This document shows positions 37,901 to 52,900 of a stretch of 64,000 nucleotides of DNA, piece after piece. The notes below the pieces were generated by a model. The model saw nothing but the letters and a program-made list of their open reading frames with translations. It made no database searches and was not told the origin of the DNA. This DNA comes from Azorinus chamasolen. Its lineage: Eukaryota; Mollusca; Bivalvia; Cardiida; Solecurtidae. The stretch's first letter is position 1. Each line of letters starts with the position of its first letter. The position numbers and the translations under genes were made by a program. The stretch is from positions 28,353,201 to 28,417,200 of the forward strand of contig OY755238.1 in NCBI GenBank assembly GCA_963576725.1, read 5' to 3'.

Positions 37901-40900
37901 CGGAGTGGGACTACATATTATTTCCACGTACAATTTGCAAGCACTAACTTTCGGTCAATGTGCAAACCCATATCTGTCGTCATACCTAAGACACCAACAT
38001 TTATCACCACAGACAAACCAGTTTACAAACCGAGGGACAATGGTAATATGGTTTGATCAATTTCCTTACGTAGCAAATTGTTATCTGATTGAAGGGGGTC
38101 TGTAACCCTGCCATCCCTGATTTTTCAGAAAGGAATAGTAGTTCAGTGTGTTTAGCTATATCTCAGTATGAAAGGTTTAAACTTGCTAGATGATGTTTGC
38201 ATGACACACAATGCTGACAGATTACAGGGTTCCCCTAGCAGTCTGCCTGTCTGGATCAACTCTGTAAATGACAGTGACTGTACTCTACCAGATGCCATCA
38301 AATATAGACATCGATGGGTCTAGGCTGTATTGTATATAAATTATGTTTTAAATTTATGTTATGTTATGTTAAATTATGTTTTATAATCTTCACAACAGCA
38401 GGTGAAAGTGTGTGGCGGCCGTAAAACGTCGCCCCGTACTTCATTCTCAGTGTTGTTATACCTTCTGATCCTTCGAGATCGTGAATTTCAGTACCTCTTG
38501 TTCTGAAAATTGAATACCGCTTAAGCCGGTGCTAGGGGTCGTGAGCAGTGTTGCACTTTCAATTACTGCTCATGAACAGACTCAATAAAACTGAGTCTGC
38601 AATTTTCACTTTTTGTGTTGCAATTTTTGCTTTCGGGGGGATCACCTCCCTTCAGAATTTAAAAATTATGTCAGAGACCTCTGTGTCGTTTCAAATTAAT
38701 GCATGGGTGAACACCTAATGGCATTTTTACATATGTTCCTCAAATGGCAATACAGTGAAACTGTCCTGACGGAAACAATTCGTTCGATATTGAAATAACT
38801 TTAGTAAATGACTGGTCATCTATCAATTCTTAAAACCTATATAGCATACAGATACATGTAAATCTCATATGTCCTTGTATTAATCATTTGCCTTTTGTTT
38901 CAGTTCAATTCATGGTTGGGTCTTTTGATTACCTGCTGTTACCAAAGCGAAGTGCTTTCAAAGTCCAAATTAAGGTAATGTTCTCTGTTTTCGCACAGAC
39001 AAATTTGATGCTAAAACACAGGGTTTGAATACATACTATTGTCTCATATAATGCAAGTACAGTAGAAACTGTCCTAAGCGACTATTCGCTATTTAACCTA
39101 AGAGTTTTAAAAAGCAGGCGATTCCTTAATGCAGAGCAAAAGTACATGTAATACAGAAAGCTTCAGTAAGATCATTCCGCATTACTTTAGATCTGCATTA
39201 TGCTACCACCTGTCTTAATGACCCATATCTGTTCAATGGTTGCTTAATACAGATTCAGTGGATTGCTCTGACAATGGTCATATTAAATATGCTACTTATT
39301 TATGGCGTACACTACCGCAATAAATATGTACCTTCATGTATAACATGCTTGAAGAATAAACCATCAAGTATAATGTTATCTTGAAATATATATTTTATGT
39401 CTTTGTCTGAAGTTTTTAATAACATAACTGTTTGTAGCGAAAGAGGTTACGACTGACTAATTGAAATGCTCGTTACAGTCTTGTTTACCGACGTAATCAT
39501 AGAAAAACACATACATAAAGCACTTGGAGTAAAGTAAAGCATATCAATCTGCTTAATAAACAAACACGAAACACTGTTCCACATGTTTGTTTCAACTTGT
39601 TCGTACACTTATCATCATTCAATAATGGAAATGGAGGAAGATATCTACTATATTAATAAAACATGAAAACTTGAGAATACCACTTCTTCATTACTCTTAA
39701 AGTTAACTGAATCATTAAATAAGCAATTAAAATAGTGAATGGTAATAGCCGAGAATTCGAGATAAACTTTCTGCAATGTTCTCTTTTCGCATTGTAACCT
39801 TTACTTACGAAGGGTCATTCACTTTCTGAATATATATACTTCACAGCAGCTGGTGTTAAGTCCTTGTGTGGCGGGTGAATCAAGGCCGCCCCGTATTTCA
39901 TTCTGTGTTGGTGTATTTTCTGGTCTTTCGGGATCATGTTATTAGCTTTGAAAATTGAACACTGCTTAAGCCGGTGATAGTGGGCGTGTGTAGTGTTGCA
40001 CTTTTAACAGCTACCCATGAACACCCTCAATAAAACCGAGTTTGCATTTTTCATCTTCCACCCTGCTACTTTTGCATTTGAAGGATCATTTGCTTTCAGA
40101 ATATATTTCCTTTTGTTTACTATCAAAACTGATTCTACCATCCGGACAAAGGCCTCCTCTGTTCAAACAAAACGATTGCATTCCGACTCCCCACTTTTTG
40201 GCAATCTGGAAAAGCATATACACGCTCTTGCGCATGCCCGTTTGGCAAACCTGATACAATCAACCCCTTTTTTGAATCAGTCTGCTTGTTTCCAAATAAG
40301 TTGATGTTACACTTTATATTCTAGCAAATTATAAACCTAATTAGCTATCCAGCGAGCATAATTTAAACGCTATTTGTATGAGAAATAGGTTAATTGCATC
40401 AACTGTTTCTAAACAAACATGACAATTAAATAGCATTATACAGAGAATAGCCTTATCGTTCACAATAGCTTAAGCCAAACTAATTGAATGTGCCCCATGT
40501 CCTTTATCGGCTGAGTAACACGGCTAAAAACTATGCACTACCAAACCCATTTGTGAAAACAATAGATAATTGAAGAAACGTCTAACTGAAGCAGAAGCCA
40601 TTCTATTTTACAGAATGAAGAATAAACTAGTTTAATACTAAGCTCCCATATCCGAGACGTTTATGTTGGTTGATTAATTTCAGATAGACTTAAAACTATG
40701 TATGTTTGTTCACGGTATAAAGACATCACTGCACGCGCAATTTGTACAGCTACAAACATAATTATATGTTTTACTTTCTTATCTCAAAAGGACCCTAAGG
40801 GAAACGTGATCCTATTGAAGACGATACACCCAGATGATGGTAAGCATAGATAAAACATTGTTTTGTAAAATATAGATATTCAGGGACTTTGTTTTGTAAA

Positions 40901-43900
40901 CCCTGTTGTAGGGGCAGCCAACTGAGTATAGATGCATATTTGTCAAACACTAGGTATACTTGCGTCTGTCAATCTATGTATCTTTCAGATGTTGACTGGC
41001 CACTTTTACGATGGTCTCAGAAGGGTATAAAAATGTTCATCGAAATTATATTTACTGACAAAGTAATCTATGATTTACACTTATGAAAGTATCTTGTTTT
41101 TTGTATGTTTGCGTTTTATTTCAATGCAGAACTTTGGAACAGAAGCTAGTGAAACTTTGTGTACTGATAGAGCGTTTCATCAGGGTATGCACTGTGTAAG
41201 GAAAGTAACTAAACACTACTCTATTATTAATTTAGCTCAATAATAATTATTATATTCGTTTGTATTTTGCCTGTAGAAGAACGTAAATCGATGTTCAAAG
41301 GAGAAATGGCATTACCAACAGATCCCATTCTTGGCGAATATTCTATCAGTGTGGAAGGTGTTGATGAGGTTCGTAAAAAGTAAAATGTCTTATTTTAACC
41401 CTTTCGCACATATAAACGTGTTTTCACGCATCTATAAACAGAATAGACCCATATCAGACGGGTCCTATAGGGCTGCTCTGTTTGATAACGGAATTTGAAA
41501 GATCTGTTTCTTTTCTTTCTAAAATGGCTACAATGTTCCACTTTCCATAGTTCATTATAAATATTTGGCCATGGATATGCAGTAGTAATGAAAAAAGATT
41601 AGGGGTGTTTAATAGTTTTGCTAGTTAGCGCATCCGTTTCTATGTTCATTTTGATTTCCAGAAACATAAATCAAATACTGTAGAGCAAGCCCCTTAATAT
41701 GTGTTAATTGTAACAAGAACACATATTTGAAATACGATTATATTTCTTGCATATAAATGTATGGAGAGCAATTTCATTTCTTTCCAAATAATTCAGAGAA
41801 AACTTTTCCCATTTAACAGCAATAAAACTGTCACTCGTTTGATCCTAATCACGTCAACCGGTTCGTTGCAAATAATTTTGATTAATGCTTTCGATTCATA
41901 AAAAGGCCGAGTTTCAAATAGATTGAATGCTGATATGACCAAATATATATCATTTGTTTGAACTCCATATTAAACTGAGTTAAAGAAAAGATATATTCGA
42001 ATGTTCATAGAACTACATTCAGGAACCGTGGTAAACAAAAGTAGATTGCTGTCTTGAACAATCTTTTTAAGCATGCCGTTATTCCAATGTCACGGTTGTG
42101 GTGTGCGGTGGTCTAGTGGTTAAGCGCTTCACTACCAATCCGGAGGTCCGGGTTTCAAATCCCTGTCCCTCTCGGAAATTTCAGAGATGCTTTTAAGTGT
42201 TTCCCACCCGCACCTCATCTCCACCCAGGGGTTAAAATGGGTATCTGTGAGAGTCACTCGCCGGTACTGTGGCTGCATGATTGCGCCATATGTTAGCAGT
42301 GCTCAATATTGTAGGGCAATGACTCAATGATCAGGGGAGTAATTGTACAGTCCACTGAGCGGTCATTCGGACAGAAGGTAGACTATAACTAGGTACTCCC
42401 TTTTTAAATTTATTTTAACAAACGCGAAAGTAGATAGATGTGCTAAGATATGGACGTATTTAGCAATTGAGTGTTTAAGAGTGCATTTTACAATTTGTTT
42501 TATTTATATTTCACAAAATATGATCTGTAGGTATAGAGTACTGAGATTATATCACATGTTTAAACATTATGATACTATTATAATCGTTTTCTGCTTTATT
42601 TCAGAATACAAACTCTGTGCGAACCTTTACCGTCGAAGAATATGGTACGACAAATGTTTAGATTTTTGCAAATTATGTCGTCTGCAAACTACAAGTGTTC
42701 ATTTGTAATGTTTCATTTTCGCTGTGAAATGTCATGGTGACAGGCAGTTTGGATACTGTTGAAACACAGAGATACTCTGTGAATCAGATGGATACAGATT
42801 ACTTGCTTATGTAGCGAAATTGGGAGCCAAAGAGTTAAAACTTAAGCTTTCAATCTGTTTACACATTCATAGTATTCATAAGGTGCTATAGTATGGTGTC
42901 TGGTGATTATGCTAATAGTAGTTACGTATTATTTAAAGAACTGTGCAAGCAATGTAGACCTAGATCAAGTCCCCATATTGCATGTGGAGTTATGGTCAGT
43001 TATGTATGTCCATGCGTCTTGGAAATAATGACAGGGCCGTGCATTATATTCCGTTAACTTTTAAAACAGTATAATGGCTGGGCTGGATCTACAAATATTT
43101 CTCACTGTGCAATTGCTTACATATTGTTTGAAAAAAAAACCCATTTAATTACTATTCATCTGATACTTAACATAAATGTGCGAGTAAGAGTTATGAGCTG
43201 TTGATGACCGGTTGCTGATGTAATTTACTAAATATATTTATATATATGAATTATTCAAATAGTCCCACACTTTTGACATTCAGAGATATCAAGATTGGGG
43301 TTATGGGAAAATGCAAACACTATGTCATCTATATCGTCCCTTTTATTCATCTTATCTATATAAAATAGTTTTACAGCAGGACCTCGATACCTGAACTCGC
43401 GTAACCTGAACTGAGATATAACTTGGGTTAAAAGTTCAATTCCTTACGAACAGTATAATTCAGAATCTTTCTTAAATTCGCCACTGCAGATATCTATAAA
43501 AACATGCGATAGATTGATGCAGGTCACACGTAATGCTGAAAGCTTCTATAGGAGTTTTCAGTATTACACTTGACCTTCATTAAGCTGTCACATTGAAAAA
43601 TTCTCCAATGTAGAAATGTGATGACTCGAACTCGCGTTATCTCGACATAATGTGTATGATCCCATATAGTTTGCTGTTTTTCTCGTCTATAGTGCTACCG
43701 AAATTTAAAGTGACGTTGAATCTGGTTTCAAACTTTGCTGTGACAGAAAATGGAAGAGATGTTCGTGTATTAGGCAAAGTCACATCTACGTAAGTAAACG
43801 ATATTTTATAGATGAATATTTCTAAAGAATGTCTTTGAAAACAGTTAGAGCCACATTGTGCTATGCAGATATACAGACAGTTTGCCAGTATAATGTTCGA

Positions 43901-46900
43901 TAATAAAGCCTTTGTTTCTTGCAGGTGCAAACACTTCGCCTTGTCCCATATTAATATTTACTGGCAGTGTATAGTCCATATTAGGGACACTAAGCACTGC
44001 ATAACGAATTTATCTTACCGACTACCTTTAATTTCAAATATATATATACACTCATGTTTGCATCATAGGCCTACATGTATGGCTTTCCGTGGGGAAACAA
44101 GAGAATTAACTCTTGCAAACAAGATATTACAATAAGAGCAGAAAAAAATACCTCCCTTAAATAGAATTAAAGTAAATATTCTTTAATTGCCTCAATTCTC
44201 GTTTATATATTTTCTTTTTTCTTTTTTGTCATTGTAAAACTAATTAATGTTTATATTTCAACTCCAATTAAAGCATAAATTATATGTATGCATTTTTTAA
44301 AACTGTAAGGATAAACATTAAAGATTATTATAAGTAAGAGAAAAGCATATGGCTGTCAAGTAAGGGAAATAACTGTTGTAAAGTCATGATAAGGATTTTA
44401 GTACCCACATAAGGAATCAATGGGGGATTCTCGTGACCTCTATTGACCAATGGAATGACAAGAATTTAATAGGAGGTAAGACAAGAAAAGTTATGTATGT
44501 CTTAATCTAGCTTGTCAAATATTACCTTTGTCGATCGAAAAACTTTTAAATTCTGATCAGATGCCTTTGATTGTATTAAGCTTGCTTCCCATGAAAAAAC
44601 TCGTCGGGCTTTCTACCTAAGATAAACCGCAAGTTATTGTCATAACTCCAGCATCCAGCGTCCGCGTTGGCGTTGTTGTCGTTTGGAAACGTTAACGTTG
44701 AGTATATTCATGCATATCTTATGAAACGTTACACACCTGTTCGCCTTCACAATGGTTAAAGTGGAAGACGAGCGTTGGCACCGCAGGCGGTGCTCTTGTT
44801 AATAGTTACCATAACAGTGTTAATTATTTCTCTGTGCGTGTCAAATAACTCGACTCAGATTATTCTGCTGCTTAATTAGTTGGGTCACTAGCTACCGCTT
44901 ACTCTATTTAAAGCAAATATGCCTAAATCATTTTAGAATTGACTTATTCCGCGGGTAAAATCCAGTGGAGTGAGAGGAAAAGAAATATGTCTATTGCTTC
45001 CAATTCTGGCAGGGCAACACTTCTCGGTTTTTCTAAAAGTGTCAATGGTTTTATATAAGAAACACGTCTTCATTTTTAACTATGTGCAGGGTGTTCAAAG
45101 GGAGTACACTGTATATTATTTTAGTTCGTTTTAACAACGGCAATGTCATATTAAGGTTTCAGCAGAAATATGACGTTATATGACTTTGTCGGTTTTACCT
45201 AAGTTTGTTAAGTTTCAGCAAGCCTACGAGTCGAGGTACATTAAATATGTTTGCAAATTCATACACAGGAAGTTTAATAGTGCGAGTAATGAATGAACGC
45301 TATTATGTTTTGTCTGTATTCGCTCTTGACGAGGAGGACCTAAGCATATTTCAGATATGTTAATCTTTGGCCTGTTTACGTCCTACTTCACAAACATACA
45401 CTTCTCACAATGACCTTTTGTGTACGCGTATGCACCCATGCATTTGCCCACGCTGAACATGGTTATTGTTTGCTTTTATCTTTTAAATTGTGTGTTGAAG
45501 ATGTGTTACAGTCTAAACCAACAAAACGCATTGTAAACTTGGTCTTAACCCACCTGTGAACTATTGTATTGGTTGAAGGTTTGTCATAAATTATAGAAAA
45601 AAAGTTATTTACTCTTTAGCGTCCGCATTTCTAAAGCAATCGTACGAAAGACCGGCGGTGACATTTCCACTTCAAGATTTCACACAATAGAATTCATGAC
45701 TTCACGATTTCACAATTTCATGATTTCACGATTTCACGATTTCACTTCAAAATTTCACAATTTCACGATTTCACAATTTCACGATTTCACGACTTCACAA
45801 TTTCTCGATTTCGCAATTTCAACCTCATGTAAAATATTTTAGTCACGTGGCACGCTAACGTAATTAAGGCAACAAAGTGGCTCTCACCCTTGAAACCAGG
45901 ATGGCGTTTTGAAATCCATAAATACACCTTTCTACGCCTTTGCAAACAGGGTAATTTAATCTTAATTAAAATCCATGATGTTATTTCTTGCAGTTTATTA
46001 TTAGTTAAAGTATCCTCCAATACAGTGTCATACAAACATAAGACAACGATTTAACATAATAAAAACATGATTGGCAATTATCATACATGAATATGTTCAT
46101 GGAGTAAAGGGTTAAACAATCTTGATAACGGACCATGAGCACATGCTACATGCCAAGTATGAAGGGCCTCGTCCCTACAGTTCTGAGAAGGAAAATTGTC
46201 ATAGTTTTCCGCCGTTTCTTTCTTTGTGACTTTTACTCCAACGCTGTGATTTCCCGCGTTTTGATGACAACACAACTCTTAGAATGGACAAATTGAAATC
46301 GTCAAATTGTGAAATTGTGAAATCGTGAAATCATCAAATTTTGAAGTGAAATCTTGAAATCATGAAATTGTGAAATTGCGAAATCATGAAACCATGAAAT
46401 TTTGAAGCTAAATCGTGAAATCGTGAAATTTAGAAGTGAAATCGTGAAATTGTGAAATCGTGAAATCATGAAATTTTGAAGTGAAATCGTGAAATCGTGA
46501 AATTGTGAAATCGTGAAATCGTAAAATCATGGCATCGTGAAATTGTGAAATCGTGAAATCATGAATTGCATTGTGTGAAATCTTGAAATGTAAATGTCAC
46601 CGCTGGTCTTTCGTACAATCGCAATGCAATTAACGCTTTGGTTTCATTTTCACCTCTTTTCTTTTAAATAAACAACAATCCTACAGTAACAAACAATTTG
46701 GATCTTGACGGGAAGTCGAATTCATCAGTTTCACATTCTGTTACCTTATAAATAGTCAAATGGACGGGCGAAAGTCTGCCTGTCTGTCCGTCCGTTCGTT
46801 CATCCGTCCGTCGTTCCGCACCAATCAGCTGTCCAGACTTTTTTCGAAGATGTTTGAGATAATAATTTTACATTTGGTATACATATTCTGAAAATGGTTG

Positions 46901-49900
46901 ATCCTTCGAAAGCAAAAGTAGCAATGCCAAAATAGAAAATTGCAGACTCGGTTTTATCGAGTCTGTCCATGAGTAGTAATTAATAGTGCAACACTATTCA
47001 CGCCCCTAGCACCGGTTTAAGCAGTATTCAATTTTCAAAACTTAAATCATCAAAACTAAAGATCCCGAAGGACCAGAAAATACGGGGCGACTTTTTCCGG
47101 CCGCCACACAGGCACTTAACACCTGCTGTTGTGAGGTACATATATTCTGAAAATGGGTGATCCTTGGAGGCAAAAGTAGCAATGCTAAAAGAGAAACTTG
47201 CAGACTCGGGTTTAGCTACATCTAGATGAGTTACAGCTTAAGTTTGAATCTCAGCCCAGATGAATAACTTTTGCAAGTGTAATAGCCATTGAACTTGAAA
47301 GTTTTCAAAGCCGAAGAGGACATAAGGTTTTGGTTGCGTCTGTCCATCTCTCGGTCTGTCTGACCGTTCGTCCGTCCGTCCGTCCGTCATTCCGTATCAA
47401 AACGTTGTCCGGACTGTTAGTTCGAAGATATTAACTTTATATTTGGTATAAGGCTACAACTTGATGAGTTACAGCTTAGGTTCGAATCTCAGTCCACGTG
47501 AATAATTTCTGCAAGTGTTATAGCCCTTGAACTTAAAAGTTTTCGTCAAATTGTCAAATATCCTGACTTTTTTTTATTAACTTCATATTTGGCATAAAGC
47601 TAATTCTGGATGAGCTACGGCTTAAGCTTTTGTCAGAGGTATGGTACTTGATCGTAAAAAGGTACATAGTTTTATTTTACTCTTGAGTTGATACTTCACA
47701 AAAAAGAAACATAACTGCTTGACCTTATTATATGACACTATCTAGCAGCAGTCATAACTCTTCTAAGAGTTAACTCCTTTTTAGACTATTTGGTAAAAAG
47801 TTTTTAAACAAAACAAACAAAAACAAGGAACAGTGTTTTTTAAAATTCTCATTTTGGGATCTTCGAATGAATATTATGCGTCAGAAGCTATGTATTTGAT
47901 TCGATAAGTATGACATACAGTTTCTGTATGTATGTGCAGCACATAAGGGCTATTCATTAGATTGTAACAAGAGTTCAATCGGTATGCCATTGCTTTGGAT
48001 GCTCTCAAAACTTATTAGACCTACGTAGTAACCTTGTATTATTGTAAGGACATTCACATACTTGAATCTCATTGCTTTAACATGTAGGATGTTAAAGAAT
48101 TTTAAAACACAATGAAGTTCTAATATTGATCAAATCAAAATACATAAAAATTTCAATGTGGTAGATGTTTGCAATGACGACGAATATATACGTATGTCCC
48201 TATAAACATTTATCTCTGAAAAGCCTGTCATATAAATGTCTCGAGCGAAATGTTACATTAATAATTATCAAAGTAGTATAATCCCTCCTCAAATACGACT
48301 TTGCACCCATATATTTGTATCTCCAGCTTTTGTACAACTGCCTTATTTCAACAACATTTTGTTCAATGTCTTGTTGGCTCAGAACAAAATCAATTTTTTT
48401 TTATAATTGAGCCATAATGCATCTTACTGACAGTCGTAATAATTCAGATCTAACGTCAATATTCAAGTTTGATTTGCCATTTGAGCAAGACCTCTTTGCT
48501 GCCGAAGTATACCAGATTTTGTCTACTTGTACCTGCCGTGACAAAATGGAAGTCATTGTAAACAACTGGACCTCACGAACGAGTCGAAGTCATCCTTCAG
48601 TATAAAACATATCTAATGAAAGTATGTTTTATTTTTTATAGTAACCGATTGAGTATGAAAGTATTAGCACCGTCACAAAACCTTATTTTCTTTAAAACCG
48701 TGTTTATACCAGATTATTGGCATACAACAGACAAATCTGCTTATCTGGTCAAGAAGTATAATGTTTGCACTGAGATAAATGCATATATGATATTCATAAT
48801 TTATTTAGGTACACTTATGGGGAGCAAGTCCATGGAGTGATGCTAATTTTCAACAATAACACAACGGTACAGAAAGTGGATGAAGTGAGTAGCTTATGTG
48901 TACAGAGTCAAAAGAGAAGTACCCACTTTTTAATGTAGATAACTCCTCCAGATCAATGTTGTTTTACGAGGAATCTAGTTTGAATATTAACCATGCCGAC
49001 GGGCTTGAGACGGTGTATGGCCGTCGGAGAGAGCCATACGCTAATGCGTACGCCACTGAAAGACAGTTTCGGGAGGGGCTAGTTTTAGACTAGTTTTAGT
49101 TGAGTACACTAGCGATAGGTGGATATAGTTACTTCACTTAATTATGTTTCCGTTTTACATGTACTTTACCACTGTATTTGCCATCGCGGTTGTTGTAGAT
49201 TAGTCGGAGAGGGGATACGTTCATTTACATGTTTTGTTTTTTAGGGTGGTGATAGAATAAGTGTGAGGTTGGGCGCCCAAAAACCGGTTTAACCCCCAAG
49301 TGACTTTAGTCACTGACCGTTCCAAGGCGGTATTTCCATCTCCCCTATTGTATGTTGCTTATTCTTTGTACGTCTCTTTAAATTTTTTAGTTACGTACAT
49401 TTGCTGTTTCATTGTGCTGCTGTTCGGGTGGCTGTTTGTTCTGTATGTGGTGTTTCCTGCATGACTCATTTTTGTACGTAAGTAGTATTATGAACGGCAA
49501 CAAGACTCGCTCAATTGCAATTAACGGGAATATCAATGCCCAGACTTATGTCATTAACGCTCTTGCAGTAAACGTTATTTCTTTTATTTGTCGTCATGAA
49601 TTGAGCGTCACCATCATGCACGATAACGCCCACCCGCAAACGGTTACACTAATTCGACAGGTTCTGGCGAAAATAAATTTGATATTTTGGACTGGATGAC
49701 GAATAATCATTTTTAATTCCTATTGAGCATATAAGGCATGAGAAAGCAATCATCCCTGTGTGTGAGCTTGCAGAAGTCTTACAGGCTGAATGGAACAATT
49801 TACCGGCGCAATTTGTACCGTGTTATATCATTGTTATTCGAAGGCGGACCACGACATATATTGAGAAACATGGTGGGCACACGACATATTTAATCTGTCA

Positions 49901-52900
49901 TGAAACTAACAAAGTATTTTACAACAATCCCATAGAATTTGATTCAACACCTTCCGGCTGGTAATTACATATTTATCAAAGCAGTTATAATTTTGGAAAA
50001 TGACCCCTTTGTCATATCGCGCACCTATGCAGTGAAAGGCACATCACGGCGACTTGATTTTTTCACAGACTGTTCTGAAAGTGGGAGATTCTTCGAAAGC
50101 AGAAGTAGCGATGCGAAAAGAGAACATTTCAGACCCAGTTTTATTGAGTGTGTTCATGAGTAGTAATTATAAGTGCAGCACTACTCACGCCCCCGTAGCA
50201 CCGGCTTAAGCAGTATTCATTTTTCAAAACTAATAACGTCAAACATTATGACTCCGAAGGACAAGAAAACATAACAACGCTGAGAACGAAGTACGGGCGA
50301 CTTTTTACGGCCGCCACACAAGCACTTAACATCTGATGTTGTGAAGTACAGCAAATGTAGCAATGTGAAAACTCGGTTTAATTGTATTTAAAGTGCAAGA
50401 CTACTCACGCCCTCTAGCAACGGCTTGAGCAGTATTCAATTTTCGAAACTAATTGCATCAAAACTTATGACCCTGAATGACCAGAAAATATAACAACGCT
50501 GAGAATGAAGAACAGTCAGGAATGAATTTTCAAAATATTAAAAGTAATTAAGATAATTAAAGAACAATTATTTCGGATATGTACACAATATCGTTATATA
50601 AAAACGAGTGGGCATTTTCCTTTTTTGGCTCACTATATTAATTTCATACTTTCTATAACATAATTTTCTATTATTTCTAGCTTTAATTTCGACGTAATAT
50701 TCGATTCTATTTCCATTTAAATACACGCGACACAATAGGGATAATGAATATTTGGAAGCCTGAATCTTAACACATTGACAGTTTATTTCGAGCATACATT
50801 TTCCCAGAACCTAGAGTGAACACTAATTTTGAGAGTTGCTGAATAAATATTCAAACATTTGCCCACTACTGCTCTGCATTGTAGACATTTGACAATGATA
50901 TATATATACCCTGTTTGTAGTATACATATTTAAGATGATAGAGCTACATTTGCTAAAATGAACAATACTAGCTAGCACATATTGCGATTGCCACAGTATA
51001 AATCGATACTACGTGTGTTTCAATTTAGTATCAAGGTTCACATTTTCTTTGTTTGGCAGTTTAATGGCTTGTATCAATTTGATATTCCGATGGAATTCAA
51101 TCAATCTGCAAATGGCATGACAACAATCAAAGTGGTAGTGCATGTGTACGAACGTCACACATACATCATGGCCAATGACACAGCTTGGATAAATATATAC
51201 AATTCTCACTTTGCTGCCCATGTTAAAACACCAACGCCTTACAGGACATTGTCAGAATCATTCTACACGTGTATGGTAAGTTTAAATAAAGACATTATAA
51301 ACAATATTTAGTTTATTCGGCAAACAATTTGTACCTTTATTCAACTTGCAAAATGGTGATATTTATAACACTTTACGTCTGTCAGTCAGTCGGTTTATTA
51401 TTATTTGTCTTCCAAAAAAAGCAAAGCATCTACACAAGATGAATGTCCATTAAACACTGAACATATGAACATGGAATATAGTTATGCTTTACGCTAAGTA
51501 TAATTAGAACTATAACCATTCTCTTACGTTTTATCGAAACTTCACGTGTATATACAAGTTGGGGCATATATGTCCTCTGGACAGATATCTAGTTCATCAG
51601 CTCATGACATTTACCAGACGATCTTACTGGTTTTACCTGTTCGAAGCACAGCCATCTTATTTATGATACAATTCATCTACATTATCTTACAAACCAACGC
51701 TGCTAATAAAATACGCAAATAAAATTGACTGATGTGGATAGGCTATTGTTAAGTGTCTGTAAGTTAGTACAGAGCGTTTTACAATTCAGCCTCGGAACTA
51801 CTGCCCTCTTTGATATAAGGTTCTTCATTGTTTTCATGAGAAGTGTTATGGTAGACGACAAACAGTGCCAGTGTTTGCCCCCGAATGCAACAGTATGGCC
51901 ATAATTCAGTGATTTGGATCACGTATTGAATATATATGACATCAATATTTATTTTATATGTAAGATCATTTCAGTACTATATCGGATTGGGTGAAAAGCT
52001 TTGTCAACAGTTTAGTCAATATAAGACTAGCAAGATAGTAACTTGACAACGCATCACAGCTACACATTTGACATTTGGATTTCCTTTTTGGAAAACAACG
52101 TTGCAAAATTTTAAATTTCGAATTGACAGTGCAACATCATTTTTCAGATAGATCTTGACATTGTCAAAAAGAATTTTAATGTCAGCGTTGTATTGATTGT
52201 ATCTTTATAGGTGACGCTAACTAATGCCAATGGAGGGCAATTATTACCCTGGGACGGACCAAGGTCTCTTAATATATCCTATTACCAACTTAAATACAGT
52301 GTGAACGGCTTGAATACATCAAAGTCAGTTGTAGCTAATCCAACCGAACTGACTATACCCTCAGTTATTGAAAATGTAACGGTCAACTTCAGTCAGCCAA
52401 TTAAGGTAAATTAAATCACAGCAATGATATAAGTTTGAAGCCTTTGGCCATGTCTATTGCCGTGAGTGGTAAGGAAGTGTAGGAGTTAGTTTTAACAGTA
52501 CTATGACAAGTCAGATTCTGTTAATGATGAATACGATGATGCTTAGAATGGATTGAAATTATGATGCTACCAGAAAGATGCTTTCATCTGACTTATCGCT
52601 ACAAGTCTGGGCCAAAGCATTTTTCATGTCGTTTGATTTAACTCATGTCAGAGCATATCTTAATATATTATGCCTAATTGGACGTGGTCATAAGTAAAGA
52701 TGCATGCCGATCCTTACAAAAACCAGTCTGTATACATATCCCTATTGGTGGTCACTAACAAACTCAGAACTGTGTATAAACACAAAATGGGGTAGTCAGT
52801 GGAACGCTATGGCGGGAATGTATTTCAGGTTAATTCAATAAGGCACATGTTGTTTGACTTATTTTGTATTGTAAGAATTGAGTACACATGTTCTTTATTA

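Noticed and set aside
37773..38105. 110-codon frame overlapping exon 4
   Set aside because: It is an out-of-frame shadow of exon 4 and of the upstream ~280-bp repeat.
48417..48605. 62-codon frame in intron 9
   Set aside because: No family motif, and no splice sites that would join it in phase to exons 9 and 10.
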